Source: Phellopilus nigrolimitatus (Eukaryota; Basidiomycota; Agaricomycetes; Hymenochaetales; Hymenochaetaceae). From it: a DNA stretch of 64,000 nt. Within the stretch, counting starts at the first letter, position 1. Each line of letters opens with the position of its first letter. Of this stretch, positions 11,780 to 23,345 are shown piece by piece. A model generated the notes under the pieces. The model saw only the letters and a list, made by a program, of their open reading frames with translations. It did no database searches and was not told the DNA's origin. The stretch is from the NCBI GenBank assembly GCA_021029095.1, contig JAJOHG010000015.1, forward strand, positions 1 to 64,000, read 5' to 3'. A program made the position numbers and the translations under genes.

Positions 11780-13156
11780 ATGAATGGCACTCTTCACACT
11801 CGTTCAAGATGCCTCCCGAATGAGATCATGTCTAATATTTTTATGTCTTGTTTAAACTTTGACGAGATTGGCTGCGTCACTCCTTCTCGTTCAACTGCGC
11901 CCCTGGTGTTAACCCAGGTCTGCCGATACTGGTGTCAGATTTGCCTTGCCACACCTCGCCTATGGTCTGGAATCGAACTCAAGGACAAAGAATTGGGGAA
12001 GTTGCTCTCAAGTGATTCAGAAAGCTTCCTCAGTCGCCTCGACGTATGGATAGCTCGCTCTGGATCTTGCCCCATCTCCGTTAAATTTTCGTATACCGAT
12101 TTGCAAGATGGAAACGGCCCCATGCCTTTCCCTCCAGAACATGGTGAAAATAGTGACTATCTCAAGGGAATGCACCTTATTATAGGCAGGTTACTACACT
12201 GTCAGAACCGCTGGAAGGCACTAGACATGAATGTACCCCATCTCTCCATGGTTGAGCCTCTATTACATGCCATCTCTGTCCATCCCGGTGCACCACTTCT
12301 CCAGCATCTCAGAATTAGGATTGATGGTCTCTTCGACGAAGTCCACACCTACGACCTTGCTCTCTCGCCACAATTACAGTCTGTCTATATTCTATGCCAG
12401 CCCATCTTGCCGCAAAGCCATGCACGATTTGAGCACCTCACAGAGCTTGAGCTGGAATATTGTTCATCTATTAAAGGCTGTTTGCAGTGGATCGATCTCA
12501 CGCCAAACCTAGAGACGTTCAAGGTCCATTTCTTAAGAATGCAATCACTCGAAAGTGAATCTCATATGCGGCGGCTCGAAAACCTCAGAACACTGGAAAT
12601 CTCCTCCTTTCTAGACAATGCAGTCCTGGGGCAATTCCTCAAATTGCTTGAAATACCTGTGCTGACCAAACTACATGTGCGCTTCGACAGTGACCAGATC
12701 GAAACTCAAAATCAAAATCACATCAGAGATTTTCTGCAACGCTCACCAGTCCTTGAAGCCTTGACATTACTCTGGAGCCCAATGAGCGAAGAAGATGTTT
12801 TGGAATGCCTGCAGCTATCTCCCGGTCTCACCTATTTGAACCTAGCCCCGATGACAGACAAAATCTTACATGCCCTTACTTTGTCAGATGATAATGGATC
12901 AAGCCTTGTAGAATCTCGAGCACGCATCCCTCTCTGCCCCGCTCTCAAGGTCATAAAAATTTCTGATATTGACGACTGCTCTCCTACAACGCTCGTGAAT
13001 ATGGTATCTTCTCGGTGCGACGACAAAGCAGCCAACCCATCGAGATCACTTGAAACTGTCATGATTCCTGATGACCCGAGGCTTAGCTTGACTAAGCAGC
13101 CGGATATTGCCCAATGTATGAAAAAAGGACTGCATGTAGTGTATGAAGAAGACTGA
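11780..13156 (+). CDS. F-box-like protein with leucine-rich tail
   Basis: Intronless open frame of 458 codons. Residues about 10-60 form an F-box-like domain: RCLPNEIMSNIF, then PLVLTQVCRYWCQICLATPRLW and an SGIEL end, the pattern of basidiomycete F-box proteins that would bind Skp1 in SCF ubiquitin ligases. The rest is a series of irregular leucine-rich segments such as EHLTELELEYC, NLRTLEISSF, EIPVLTKLHVRF and SPVLEALTLLW, expected to form a solenoid for substrate binding. The start was chosen because the F-box follows directly and the upstream frame closes just before. Such genes form large, fast-evolving families in mushrooms, and the substrate cannot be guessed. A second, unrelated-looking F-box gene lies at 39.8 kb. 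Confidence 0.85.
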   Translation: MNGTLHTRSRCLPNEIMSNIFMSCLNFDEIGCVTPSRSTAPLVLTQVCRYWCQICLATPRLWSGIELKDKELGKLLSSDSESFLSRLDVWIARSGSCPISVKFSYTDLQDGNGPMPFPPEHGENSDYLKGMHLIIGRLLHCQNRWKALDMNVPHLSMVEPLLHAISVHPGAPLLQHLRIRIDGLFDEVHTYDLALSPQLQSVYILCQPILPQSHARFEHLTELELEYCSSIKGCLQWIDLTPNLETFKVHFLRMQSLESESHMRRLENLRTLEISSFLDNAVLGQFLKLLEIPVLTKLHVRFDSDQIETQNQNHIRDFLQRSPVLEALTLLWSPMSEEDVLECLQLSPGLTYLNLAPMTDKILHALTLSDDNGSSLVESRARIPLCPALKVIKISDIDDCSPTTLVNMVSSRCDDKAANPSRSLETVMIPDDPRLSLTKQPDIAQCMKKGLHVVYEED

Positions 13157-16100
13157 AAAACAGTAACAAATAATATCATAGTAAGTATGATCATGTAATA
13201 TCTTGTCTAGCAACACATTGGTGAAGTTGGATGGCAGCATCACGATTACGATAAATGGACATGGAATCAGCTCGCAACCTGGAAATGAAACGGATTTTTG
13301 GACTTGTTTGGTCCGGGATTTGAATTGATGTGTCATACAATCAAAGGCATTATTCACCCAACTAGAATCAATATTTTCTTGCATGTCTCACGAGATGGGG
13401 CGAGTCAGAGTTTACATGCATATGTCACAGTTGTCACGCATCGGCCCGGGAGGGTATATTTCCCGTTGAGTCCGTTATGCCGAGCTTTGTCGCAATGTTG
13501 GCAAGTCGGCGAGCAAACAACCAAAAGCATTCTTAACTTTGCTCATGTATGGCTCTCTAATGCGTGATGTGCTTGTTTAGTTTAGAATGCTTTGCTTGAG
13601 CTAACGTTGACCCTCATTTTCTAGTTATCATGAACGTCGCTCTCAAGATTGGAACGATAGCCTTTGTAACAAAGGTTCAAAAATCCATTGGAAAAAGTAA
13701 AATCTCAAACGTGATAGAGCCTTGCAAACTGATGCGTGCAAAGCGGGCTCGTCTGCCTGCCTTGATCAAAATTTGACGCAATCGTGCCAGCGAATCCAAC
13801 AAACTTGTGCGGTTGGATGAGTGGGTATCCTGTGCTAGGCTCTTCTTTCGCCGGCTAGTTTCTGTTTGCATACAGAATATCAATTTCTCACCAACGCTCT
13901 TCTTTGGAAATGATTAAGTTGCTCATTATTGCGGACAACCATTCCTATCGCACGCCGTCATCTGCTCATACTTTAACCATGTGTATTAACCTTCTTCTAC
14001 TGGCAGACGGTGCATCTAATGATGCATGATGCAATTTGGTGCTTCCTTCATACAGACTCCTTCGATTTAAAGGAACTTCGTCCGAACGGGAGATACAGTA
14101 CACACCCAATGACGCAGCTTTGCGCGTCAGACTCGTGGTTCCGCAACGTTTCCAGTGCTAGCTGAGATATCGTCAACACCAGGAATGATGCACGTGTATT
14201 ATATTGTGTCCGAATACTCATCGACCGCGAGAGATCCAATGGAACCTGTGATATCGTTCTACAACGTGATATGGGGCCTGTTCACTGAAGTCGGACGACC
14301 GATAGGCGTGCTCAAAATGGCCATATTACAAGCAATGAACCAGAGCGACAGTCTCCCTTTCGATGTTTTTTTTTTATCTCAGGTCCGAGCACGAGGACAG
14401 GGAGCACATCATACGTGCGGTCTAGTTCAAGACTCCCAATGGCCGTGAAAACCTTGGCGAGGCTATCCACATGCCAGAGAAGTGGGCCCTACCAGGATAG
14501 AACAACAAGAAGCCGATTATCGAAAGCCTGGAGAACACTTACACATCATTGGGGCGCAAATATCCCAAGTCGAAGAGAAGAAATCGAGCAGTTAATCATA
14601 CGTAGTGGTGAGAACCGATTCAAGATTCATTCAGTGCCCTGGGAACTTAATGCCACATCCTTATCACTTTTTGTGAAAAGTATACCTCTCACGCTTCTGC
14701 TTTTCTGCTCGCAGATGATATCGGAATATTTAGACCAAGCTCTTCTTGTCTGAGCGCCTACAACACTTAAACTGGAAGTCATGAAGGCCCATCACCCCTA
14801 TCGCGCATTCCTCGCTTCTCCTAGATGGTCACATTTTTTCGGGACGAAGTCATCCATTAACTTGTACGCACAATCTATCTTATGACGTACATACAATTAT
14901 CTCTGGTACCCGTAGGACCGCATCTATCTAATCTCCAGCACTAGTTGTACATCTTGCACTGAATTACACACTTTGTTACAATCATGTGGTCCCACCGCTC
15001 GAATGCTGAAAATCGGATTCAGGCATGTTCCAAATGCGCGGTCAAACGCTCTGGTTATACTCATTTGTTCATCGTCATTTGTGGAGCAGTACCATCATGA
15101 TTCCGATCATGTAGAGAAGCTACTATTCCGAGGAGGACGTAGTGCGTGGTACAGCGTCCTAGAATAACGATTGGACGAGCGGAGCCGCTTCTTTGAGACG
15201 ATGCGTGAGTAATCATGGCTTTGAAGCGGCGACGTTCAAGTTTGAACTTTGCTCTGATTCAAGCCCTATTAGTTCTAGGCGTCAGAGGCATCCCGCGCGA
15301 GCACGACATCCGTCAACGTACAATAGTATACTCGAAGACTTACGAACGGCGGGAGAGTCGCCGCTACTCGTCTTCAACGGCCTGGTTATGTTATAGTAAC
15401 TAATCGAGATTTTCAGAGATCATCTCTCCTGCGTATCAAACCATTCGCGGGAAGACTGGTAAGTAACGAACTTCAATAATTTTGGCGATCCATCGGCGAG
15501 CGACGTAATACAGACTACAAGGTTCACATATGCTTTTCGAGACGTTGTGAACCTTCCCGCGAGCCTGAGCTCACATCCCCGCCTCTCGTAAATACGATGG
15601 AAGGCAGCACAGCTTTCTTTGGCGATGTGGCAAAGACAGGGCGCCCCAAAGCAAATAAGGAGAAACCGCGCTAATTCTCGTTACTCCCGGGAAGGCTACT
15701 AGGAAGTTGAAAACGCACAGCCAGCTTCTGTAGGATCTATGTTCCGTTACTCTGAGTCGAGTACAGGCTAGTCTACTGCTTTTCTGTTAACGGCTCCAAA
15801 GCAATGTTCTTCATGTTCAATCAGACACCGATTGATACTGCTAGCAAGCTAACGTACATACAAACCCCAGAGTAGTGTGCATTGTGTTTCTGTACGACTC
15901 GGGAAACACCAGTCGGACAAAAATAGCGGAAGAGCACCTTATTGCTGTGCCAAAATTATGACTTATTTTTACGAGCAAGACAGGGTCTCACAACGCGTTT
16001 AAATAAACAAAAACAGCAGATAATTCCTTTGTGATTGAGTTGGTTCTCCATGGCGCTTACATCCTACGTACAACGAGCAGAATTAGAACATGCCCGAAGA

Positions 16101-17200
16101 GAATCAATGATCGGAGAGCAAGTTGCACATTCTCTATGCAAAGCTGCGAATGGAAGACCTTAATCTCGACTCCGGCTCACCGGGCTGAAGCTCCTCGTCT
16201 CCGATTCGGCTCGGTCTAGGAATCCAACATCCTTATCGCGAACCAAAACAAGCAATCTGACAAGTCGTCAGCCAATGCGTACTAGCTGGGCAGCGAGCGG
16301 CGTGCAAAGCTATGTCGTATCCGTAATATCCGCAGGCCACGAGGCTCCCACGAACTAGCGTTGTGTGTCCGTTCGCGCTGTGTGATCGACGACGGGATCG
16401 GCAGTGTGACATGACATATGTTGTCTTCTATAGGAAAGAAGCGCTGGCTGAGGATGCCGAGAAGTCCAGCGCGCTCGAATGGAAGACGAACGATGTAGAA
16501 GTCAAACTGGACACGACCTTGCAACGAGGCAGGAGAATAGGGCCCTATCACGAGCGATGATAGGTGAGCGAGAGCAGCAGAACGAAGTCGGTTTCTGATT
16601 ACTTTATCTCGAGGCTGGCGCAACTTAATGTCTGTTTGGACTGCAGTGTGTCCTGTGGGCCTCGCCGAATACCGAGTACGTACGGATGTACGGGAAGCCG
16701 ATAACAATAACAAGAAAATATTGGCGAAACGGTGAAGCGGTTGCCTCAGCGCGCGAGAGCAGTACTCTTAGTCGTCGAAATTAGAGTTGGCCTTCACGCG
16801 CACTCCGTTCGCGAAGAAGTCTTCTCAATAAGAAGTTGCCCACACCGGCAACCAGCCACACAGCAACCGCAATAACTCGGAACATGATGAGATCACGATA
16901 ATAACAAGCGAATAATGAAGCGCCAATACGCGGTGGTCTTCTGACAGTAAGAAATGCCCAAACTTCGTAAGAAACTAGAGGACCGGATAGTACACACTAT
17001 ATGAAAGGTCACGATAACGTGGATAAAGGTACTCCAGAGCTTGTGAATCACGAAGGCCTCTGTATGGGCAACTGTCTCGAGGGAGTAGATGACTGCGGCA
17101 CAATGCTTTGGACACGACACGGGTTTTGCTCGTTCACCGTGGCTTACAGTATGACCTAGTACGGCTATAATTGTGAATTGAGTCGAATAAGCATGCCTGC
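13157..17200. other. 4-kb gene-poor stretch
   Basis: Neither strand shows a recognisable protein. Several frames of 60-110 codons exist (for example 14155-14448 and 14415-14753 plus, 16282-16713 minus). They do not join across plausible introns into a known family, and in-frame stops are frequent, so decayed gene or transposon remnants are the simplest reading. Confidence 0.45.
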
Positions 17201-20200
17201 AAAAGATTGGCTTTTAGAACCCGGCCGAGACGTCGCATTCTCCGATCGCGAAGCGCTGGGCCCGCCACGTTGCCGGGGGGCTAAAACCGGCATCGTCAGT
17301 GGCGATTAGCGGACCAGGCAGGCCCGGACACACGGCGTGGTGCGGGCTCGAGGATTCGAGGCTCGCGACCGAGCCAGCTGTGCGAAGTGGGGCCGTCTGG
17401 GCTTGGTTACACATTGCTGCATTGCTGGGGAGCAGCACTTCCATTTGATGCACCGCATCCGCTGGCACTGGCGCGGCATCCATCACGCAGAAGAGCGGAG
17501 AGGCTCGCGTTCGAGACGCAGCAGCGCGCAGGGGGTGGGGACGCGGAGGGGCGAGGCCTGGCGGGCCTGGCGAACGCGTGCTGATTGAGCTTGGCTGCTT
17601 GCAGCATATCGCCGCGCACCCACCACCTTCTGCTCCTGGACGCGGCCTCGAAGAGCCCACGGGCATCCGGCCGTCGGACTGGCTCCGCGTCCTCCGACGT
17701 GTCGCACGCACTGCAGACAGCGGCCTTCGAAGTTTTTTTTTTTGTTGTTGTTGTCGTTCTGCCGGCGGAGGGGCGCAGCGCTTCTGCTCGTTGGACCAAT
17801 CGGCTGGCGCGTTGCGTTGCGGCTACCGGCCTGGGTTGAGCCGGGCGAGCGCGGAGGGGTGCCGATGCGACGACGCGGCGGCCGAGGAAGCCACAGACCG
17901 GACGGTCCGCTGCAGCATAGCGCACAGCCGTGCGTTCCATATAGACGACGTGTCTCCGCCGCACCCTCTGGTCCCGGGGTCTGACGTGGTGCTGGCGAAA
18001 CACAGTGTGGCATTTCGATACAGAACACGCCGCCTTGCTATTGGATTCGCCTTCGACGGGAGAAGACGTGTGTGGCTTCGCCTGACACAGGGGGGGGAGA
18101 CAAAACCGAATATACGTACGTATGTTGTTGTTTCTGGATTCCTTACCGAGTTGGACGTTCTTTGGGCAACATTTGTAAACATGTATGTTTGGAACAAATA
18201 AAGCGCGGGCTTCTTACCTCCCTATATCCTACAGACTTGGACCGGGAATCCTTAAAAATAAAAGCAAATTTGTAAAAAAGCCCCCCATGCTTTCCAGCTG
18301 TGCTGTCCAATTTGAGAAGTATATAAGTAAATCTATACAGGAGCAATTACGGGGCGTCTGCATTCGCTCTTGTTCTCCGTGTGAGATGCAGCAGCAGCAG
18401 CAGCGTCGCTCGCCGGAAGCACTTGGAAAAAAAAGGGGGCCGAAGACAGCATTAGCAAGGAAAAGGCGGGAGAAGAGAATGAGATGAAAAAAGGAAGCAG
18501 GAGAACCAAAAGCCTGACTGGGACGCGAGGCCGTTTCTCCCGGGGGGGCTAGCAGGCGCCTTCCAATCGTATCCGCCCAGCACACATTGACTAGCCAAAG
18601 AGAGAAGAAGCAACAAGAACAGCAGCGCACGCCGCTATCTTTCTTTCTTTTCGTCACGCCTTTTCGTAACGCAGCAGCGGGCGAAGCGGAAGCGGAAGTG
18701 GAAGTGGCTGCAGGGGCCACCCACGGCGCTCGGAGATCGGAGAAGCGGACGGCGCGGCGGCGCTCGCGCTAGCAGCACCGCGAAAAAAATAGCCACCCCA
18801 CCCCACCCTCCGCACTGTGTTTGCCGCAGGACGTCGATTCGGGCGCTTCATCTCACCATATACGGGTTTGCGATACCACCCGCGTGTCAGGGAAGCTAAC
18901 GTCATCGAGCGCGTTCGCCGCTAGACGAGAAGCCCCCGGGGCGCGGATGGGGGAGAGAACACTCCCCAAACGATGCAGCATACGGCGCGCGCGCGCGCGC
19001 GAGCTCATTTCGCGTTCTCACGACGCGACTCCTGTGCCCCTGCTATCGATATCGATTAGCCGGGCGGACACAAGGGATGGACTTAGAACCACACGGCTGA
19101 GCAACGGGCGGTGCGCGCCGTGCGATGCGCCGCGCCCGCCGGCTGGTGCTTCCTATGCAAAAGACCCCCATCCATTCAGTGTCTTCGGCGGGAGATGCGC
19201 GCGCCACCGCGATAGAGTCGCCAATTGTGTGTGCGTGTGTGCACACGTGGCCAGGACAGACCGCACGCAAATTGCAGAGGAGAACGGACGAGAATTGAAT
19301 GGCCTATACAGCAGCGGGGTTATGCAGGCCAGCCAGCAAGCGCCGAGAGCGCCATGCAGAGCTAGCGTGCAGACCCCGAGTGACGCGATAACGCCCGAGT
19401 TTGCGCCTAAACAGCTTCACGGGGCTTTCGGACTTATCGGCAAGTGTCCGCACGCCCCGCTTGTGCTGGCGGCGGCGCGAGAAGAAAGCGGCGCGGCGCC
19501 ACGGCGGCAGCCACCCGATTGCCAAGTTGTGCACAGCCTGAGCCAGCCAGGCAGCAGCGTCAGAAGAAAGGAAACAGCAATCTCCTCGCTGATCTCTTCC
19601 AGCGAGCACGAAGCGTCAGCGTCATACATATCCGCCGGGGGACGGGACACGTCGCAGGCCCTCGGGCGCTATCTGAAGTGAATTGGGCAGCACAGAAAGA
19701 AAAAACTCAAAAGGGTAATAATGCAAATGTATGGGAGATTCGTGATCCGCGCCTCCGAGGCCCTACCGACGACGACTGTACATAACCGATATTGATAATA
19801 GACACCCAGAATCAGCCCATAAGACCCAGCCGGGGAAGAAGACGGTGGTTTGCAAATGCAATGTCATTGATGATAATCTGCCTTTCAATCGATAGATGAG
19901 TCAGGGCCCCCGCCCGACGATGCAACAACAGAGGCCGGGTCCTAGCTCGGAACTTCTCTGAGCTCTGCTGGCCAAATTTGTCCGGACATGTTTTGAAATT
20001 CTCGGTCGGATGACAGACCAGGTCTTGGCCGGTGTCTGTCCGGATGGACAGATCGTGTCCGGCCAAGCAATCTAATTCGAGCATGTGGCGAAAAGAGATG
20101 GAAAATCCAAGGAAGTGCATTCTACATCAGTGGATCTTCCTCCAGAAAATAATAATGGCGGAGTTCGAAATGTTTCTTTCAACCTTCGAAAAATACGATG

Positions 20201-20219
20201 CTTTGCTCTTATTCTTCAC

Positions 20220-20237
20220 TTTTTTTTTTTTTTTTTT
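20220..20237. repeat. Poly-T tract
   Basis: A run of 18 T residues. A second run of 15 T lies at 20820-20834, so the two bracket the poly-G tract. Confidence 0.9.
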
Positions 20238-20761
20238 CCTTTCGTGCAAATTTGCTGGATGATTGTATATACTTTATCTAGCATATGGTGTATAAAAAGC
20301 AGCTGCACTTTCCAGAACGGACGAGCTGATCTCTGAAATCAGACAGTGCATTACATGGTATTGAGAACACCTTGACATTTTTTGGCAGCTTCAGTTTTGA
20401 AGCTATCGACATATGGTTGAAGTCTTACCGTAAGAAAGAAAGACTCTCTTTGCGATGGCCTTCCATACATAAGTGGATATTCCAGATCTTTCTGAGGGGG
20501 GATTCCTGCTGTCCAAGTAATTGGGCAAGGTGCACAATGCACATTGGCCTCAGCTCTCCTACAGCAGAGTAGAGAGCTTTCTGATATTTATTCTAGAAAA
20601 TATTAAAATAAGCCAAGGGTGCTCTGACACACCTTCTTCTGAGTCTGAGAGCGTGCATTAAGAGTTTGGTTCGTGCAATTTAGAAAGTGAGTTCTTCATT
20701 CTGAATTGCATCAAATGCTAGATAACGGTATATATACAGCGTCTAGCAGCCTGAATGAAGA

Positions 20762-20797
20762 GGGTTGGGGGGGTTGGAGCGGGGGGGGGGGGGGGGG
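20762..20797 (+). repeat. G-rich tract with 17-nt poly-G run
   Basis: Runs of 3, 7, 2 and 17 G separated by TT or AGC; the uninterrupted G run is 20781-20797. The pattern could form a G-quadruplex on the plus strand. The length of such a run is error-prone in sequencing. Confidence 0.85.
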
Positions 20798-21065
20798 TGA
20801 GAATTAAGCGAGCCACATGTTTTTTTTTTTTTTTCAACACAGATGTACGTACATAAACGTACTATACAATTCATTGTTTGCACGGATTAATGATAATGAT
20901 CTGCCTGCCTTTCATGACAACACGCGCGAGGGCCGGGCGTACATATCTCGGGCGTGTATTTTTTTTGGTCGGCGGCGGGCGACGGGCGGGCGACGCCTCG
21001 TCCGGGGCCGCCCGCGGTGTCTGGCCCCGCATAGCGGGTGTGTGCTTGGGCGGATTGGCATTGGC

Positions 21066-21091
21066 CAGACAGACAGACAGACAGACAGACA
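21066..21091. repeat. (CAGA)n microsatellite
   Basis: Six and a half tandem copies of the tetranucleotide AGAC/CAGA. A (GCAC)n tract of about five copies follows at 21156-21178, and two (CGG)n tracts lie near 21328-21345 and 21487-21510. Confidence 0.9.
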
Positions 21092-22867
21092 GGCTTGTCG
21101 TCGGCGTCCCGAGCCTGGTGATAAGCCGCCGCCGGGAGCGGCGCGCGTCTCCACGCGCACGCACGCACGCACGCACGCGCTGCGCGAAAAGGCGAGCTCG
21201 TGCGCGTGCGCGAAACGAAACGAGCGAATGCCGATGGTGCTAGAAAAAAGGGGAGCTAAACCAAAGAAAAGAAAAGAAAGGGAGAGAAAGAGAAAGGGAG
21301 AGAAAGAAAGGGACGTCGTCGTTGGCGCGGCGGCGGCGGCGGCGGCGTTCCCGAGCGAGGCGCCCCGGGCTGCTTGCTTGCTTTCTTGTGCTTGCTTGCT
21401 TGTGCGATGATAGCCTGAACGCGAGCGCGGGCGCGAGCGCTGGGCGAGAGAGGCGAGCCGAGCACGTAGAGTGCGCGACGCCCGAGGCGGCGGCGGCGGC
21501 GGCGGCGGCGGGTGGTGGTGATGGTCCTGGACGACCCGTCAGTACGGGACGCGACTGGGGTGGGGGGCGCCGCTTTTCCTGCGCGCATACTGCCTGCGCT
21601 TGCATGTGCGCTGCGGACGGCGTCCGCTGGGCGCGCGCACCGCGCGAGGCGTGGGTCCCGGCGGCTCGCAAAGCAAAGAAAAGAAAAGAAGATAAATAAA
21701 TAAATAAATAAAAAAGAGTACTGTAGTTCTCTGGAGAGCAGATTAGAATGACGGCGGCAGCAGCGCAGCGCAGGAGGCGTGCACGCAATCTCGATGCGTC
21801 CTGTTTGCGCCGGAGGCGGCGTGGGCAGAAGGCGAAGCCGAAGCCGCAAGGGGGGGAGGGAGGGGGTTTGTATGTATGTATAGATCGGCGAAGCGTTGCG
21901 TGCGTTGCAACAATGTACATGTACGATGGACGTGGACGTGGCCGTGGACTTGGACGGTGGCGGGGTCTTTCTACGCTTTTGGAACGTTTTGGATATTTGT
22001 GGTGTGTACTAGGTACATGTTGATATGTAAACACGCGTCGGCCACGTGCACGTGTGTGTTATTGCTCTCTCGTTATGCTCTCGTCATGCGCGCGATCGAC
22101 CCCCGTGCGATCATGAAATATGCACAACAAATACTGGATTGGCGGCGAGTATTCGCGGGCCTGGCCTGGGACTTGGACTGGGACTGGGACCTGGACTGGC
22201 GACAGGCGACGGGCGGCTTGGTTAGGCGGCCGGGGTAACGGGGCGTTACAGGCTACCTGCGAAACTCTGTCTCTGTCCGGATCGGAACGAGAAGGGCTTC
22301 GGCTTCGGCTTCGCAGGGTCGTCCAATACATGTACTGTATGTATGTATGTAAAGGAAGCCCAGCCGTCCGGATTAGGACTGCGTTCTGAGGGGGATCCGC
22401 CAGTGCTAGGCAGGCTTTGTCATGCAACGCTGTTGCGGAAGAAGAGATGCGAAACGGGAAAGAAGAAGAAAAGAGAAAAGGGAAAAGGGAAAAGAGAAAA
22501 GAGACTCGCTCGTCCACACCGGCGACACAGAAGTCTCTGCGTTGTCCACCCTCGTTTGTCCCCCCCGTCCGTCCTTCCGTCCCTCCGTCCTCGCGCATGT
22601 CCTTCGGAACTCGCCCTCTTCTTTCTTCTTCCACCCAGCCATAGCCACCCCGCTCCGTCCTCCCTCGGCTCGCACCCATCTCTCTGATGTGCTCTATCCC
22701 CAACTCGCAACAATAGAGACGCACAAGACCGCCCGCCCGCGCTCGCCTTATTCGACCCCGGGGCTGATCCAAACCGGCGCGGGAAGCTGACACACCCAAC
22801 ACAATACACACCCAACCCACCGAGTTACGTTTGCGCGCGCGCTTTCGCTAGCCAGATCCCGGACTCC

Positions 22868-22930
22868 CGATTCCACAGATTCCACAGATTCCGCAGATTC
22901 CAGATTTCACACACACAGATTCCGGATTCC
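22868..22930. repeat. Short tandem repeat of AGATTCC type
   Basis: AGATTCC-containing units of 9 bp (CAGATTCCA) recur about six times with slight variation, roughly 420-480 bp upstream of the C2H2 start codon. Confidence 0.7.
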
Positions 22931-23162
22931 CTCGAGATTCTGCTTCAATCGCCGGGCGAGCGTGCTGTGCTGTGTGCATTTACCGGTCCCGCTTCTCTTC
23001 CTTCCACACTTCCCTTCCCTTCCCTTCCCTTTCCTCTTCCTCCTTCCCTAACCCTTCCCTAACCCTTTCCTCTTCTTAGTATTCTGCTTTCTCCCAGATT
23101 TTCGGCTGATGCCTCTCGCATCGGCGCGTTCCTCTTCTGCCCTTGGCCTATATCTGATCGCC

Positions 23163-23171
23163 TTTATATAA
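23163..23171 (+). promoter_or_regulatory. TATA-like box of the C2H2 gene
   Basis: TTTATATAA lies 175 bp upstream of the proposed start codon, at the edge of a CT-rich tract (22990-23090). The position fits a fungal core promoter with a leader of over 100 nt. It is inferred from sequence alone. Confidence 0.45.
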
Positions 23172-23345
23172 CCTGCCCTCGCCGCCCGACCGACCGACCG
23201 ACGTAACCGTGGCCACATCGTGTGTTCTTCGTTCTTCATTCATCATTCATCTCGCCTTGCCCTGCCTTGCCTTGCCATCTATCCCTGCCCTGCCTGCCCG
23301 TGTTGCCACTCCACTCCACCCACCCCCTCTTCCCTCCTCGTCATC

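Larger units (their letters stand above)
17201..23345. other. 6.1-kb GC-rich, microsatellite-rich region upstream of the C2H2 regulator
   Basis: No gene is recognised. Long open frames on both strands (for example 17578-18201 plus, 21240-22034 minus) are explained by GC-rich low-complexity DNA with few stop codons. The stretch holds many homopolymers and microsatellites, listed separately where clear, and poly-pyrimidine tracts in its last 900 bp (22900-23345). It leads into a TATA-like box and the C2H2 start codon, so part is probably a long promoter or 5' leader. Confidence 0.5.

Noticed and set aside
14155..14753. Overlapping plus frames of about 100 codons with moderately protein-like wording
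   Set aside because: No family recognised, no consistent splice sites joining them and stops in neighbouring frames; kept only as part of a gene-poor stretch.
21240..22034. Long minus-strand open frame (264 codons) and overlapping frames on both strands in the GC-rich region
   Set aside because: The frames stem from GC-rich microsatellites with few stop codons. Translations are Arg/Ala/Pro-rich low complexity in every frame, with no domain.
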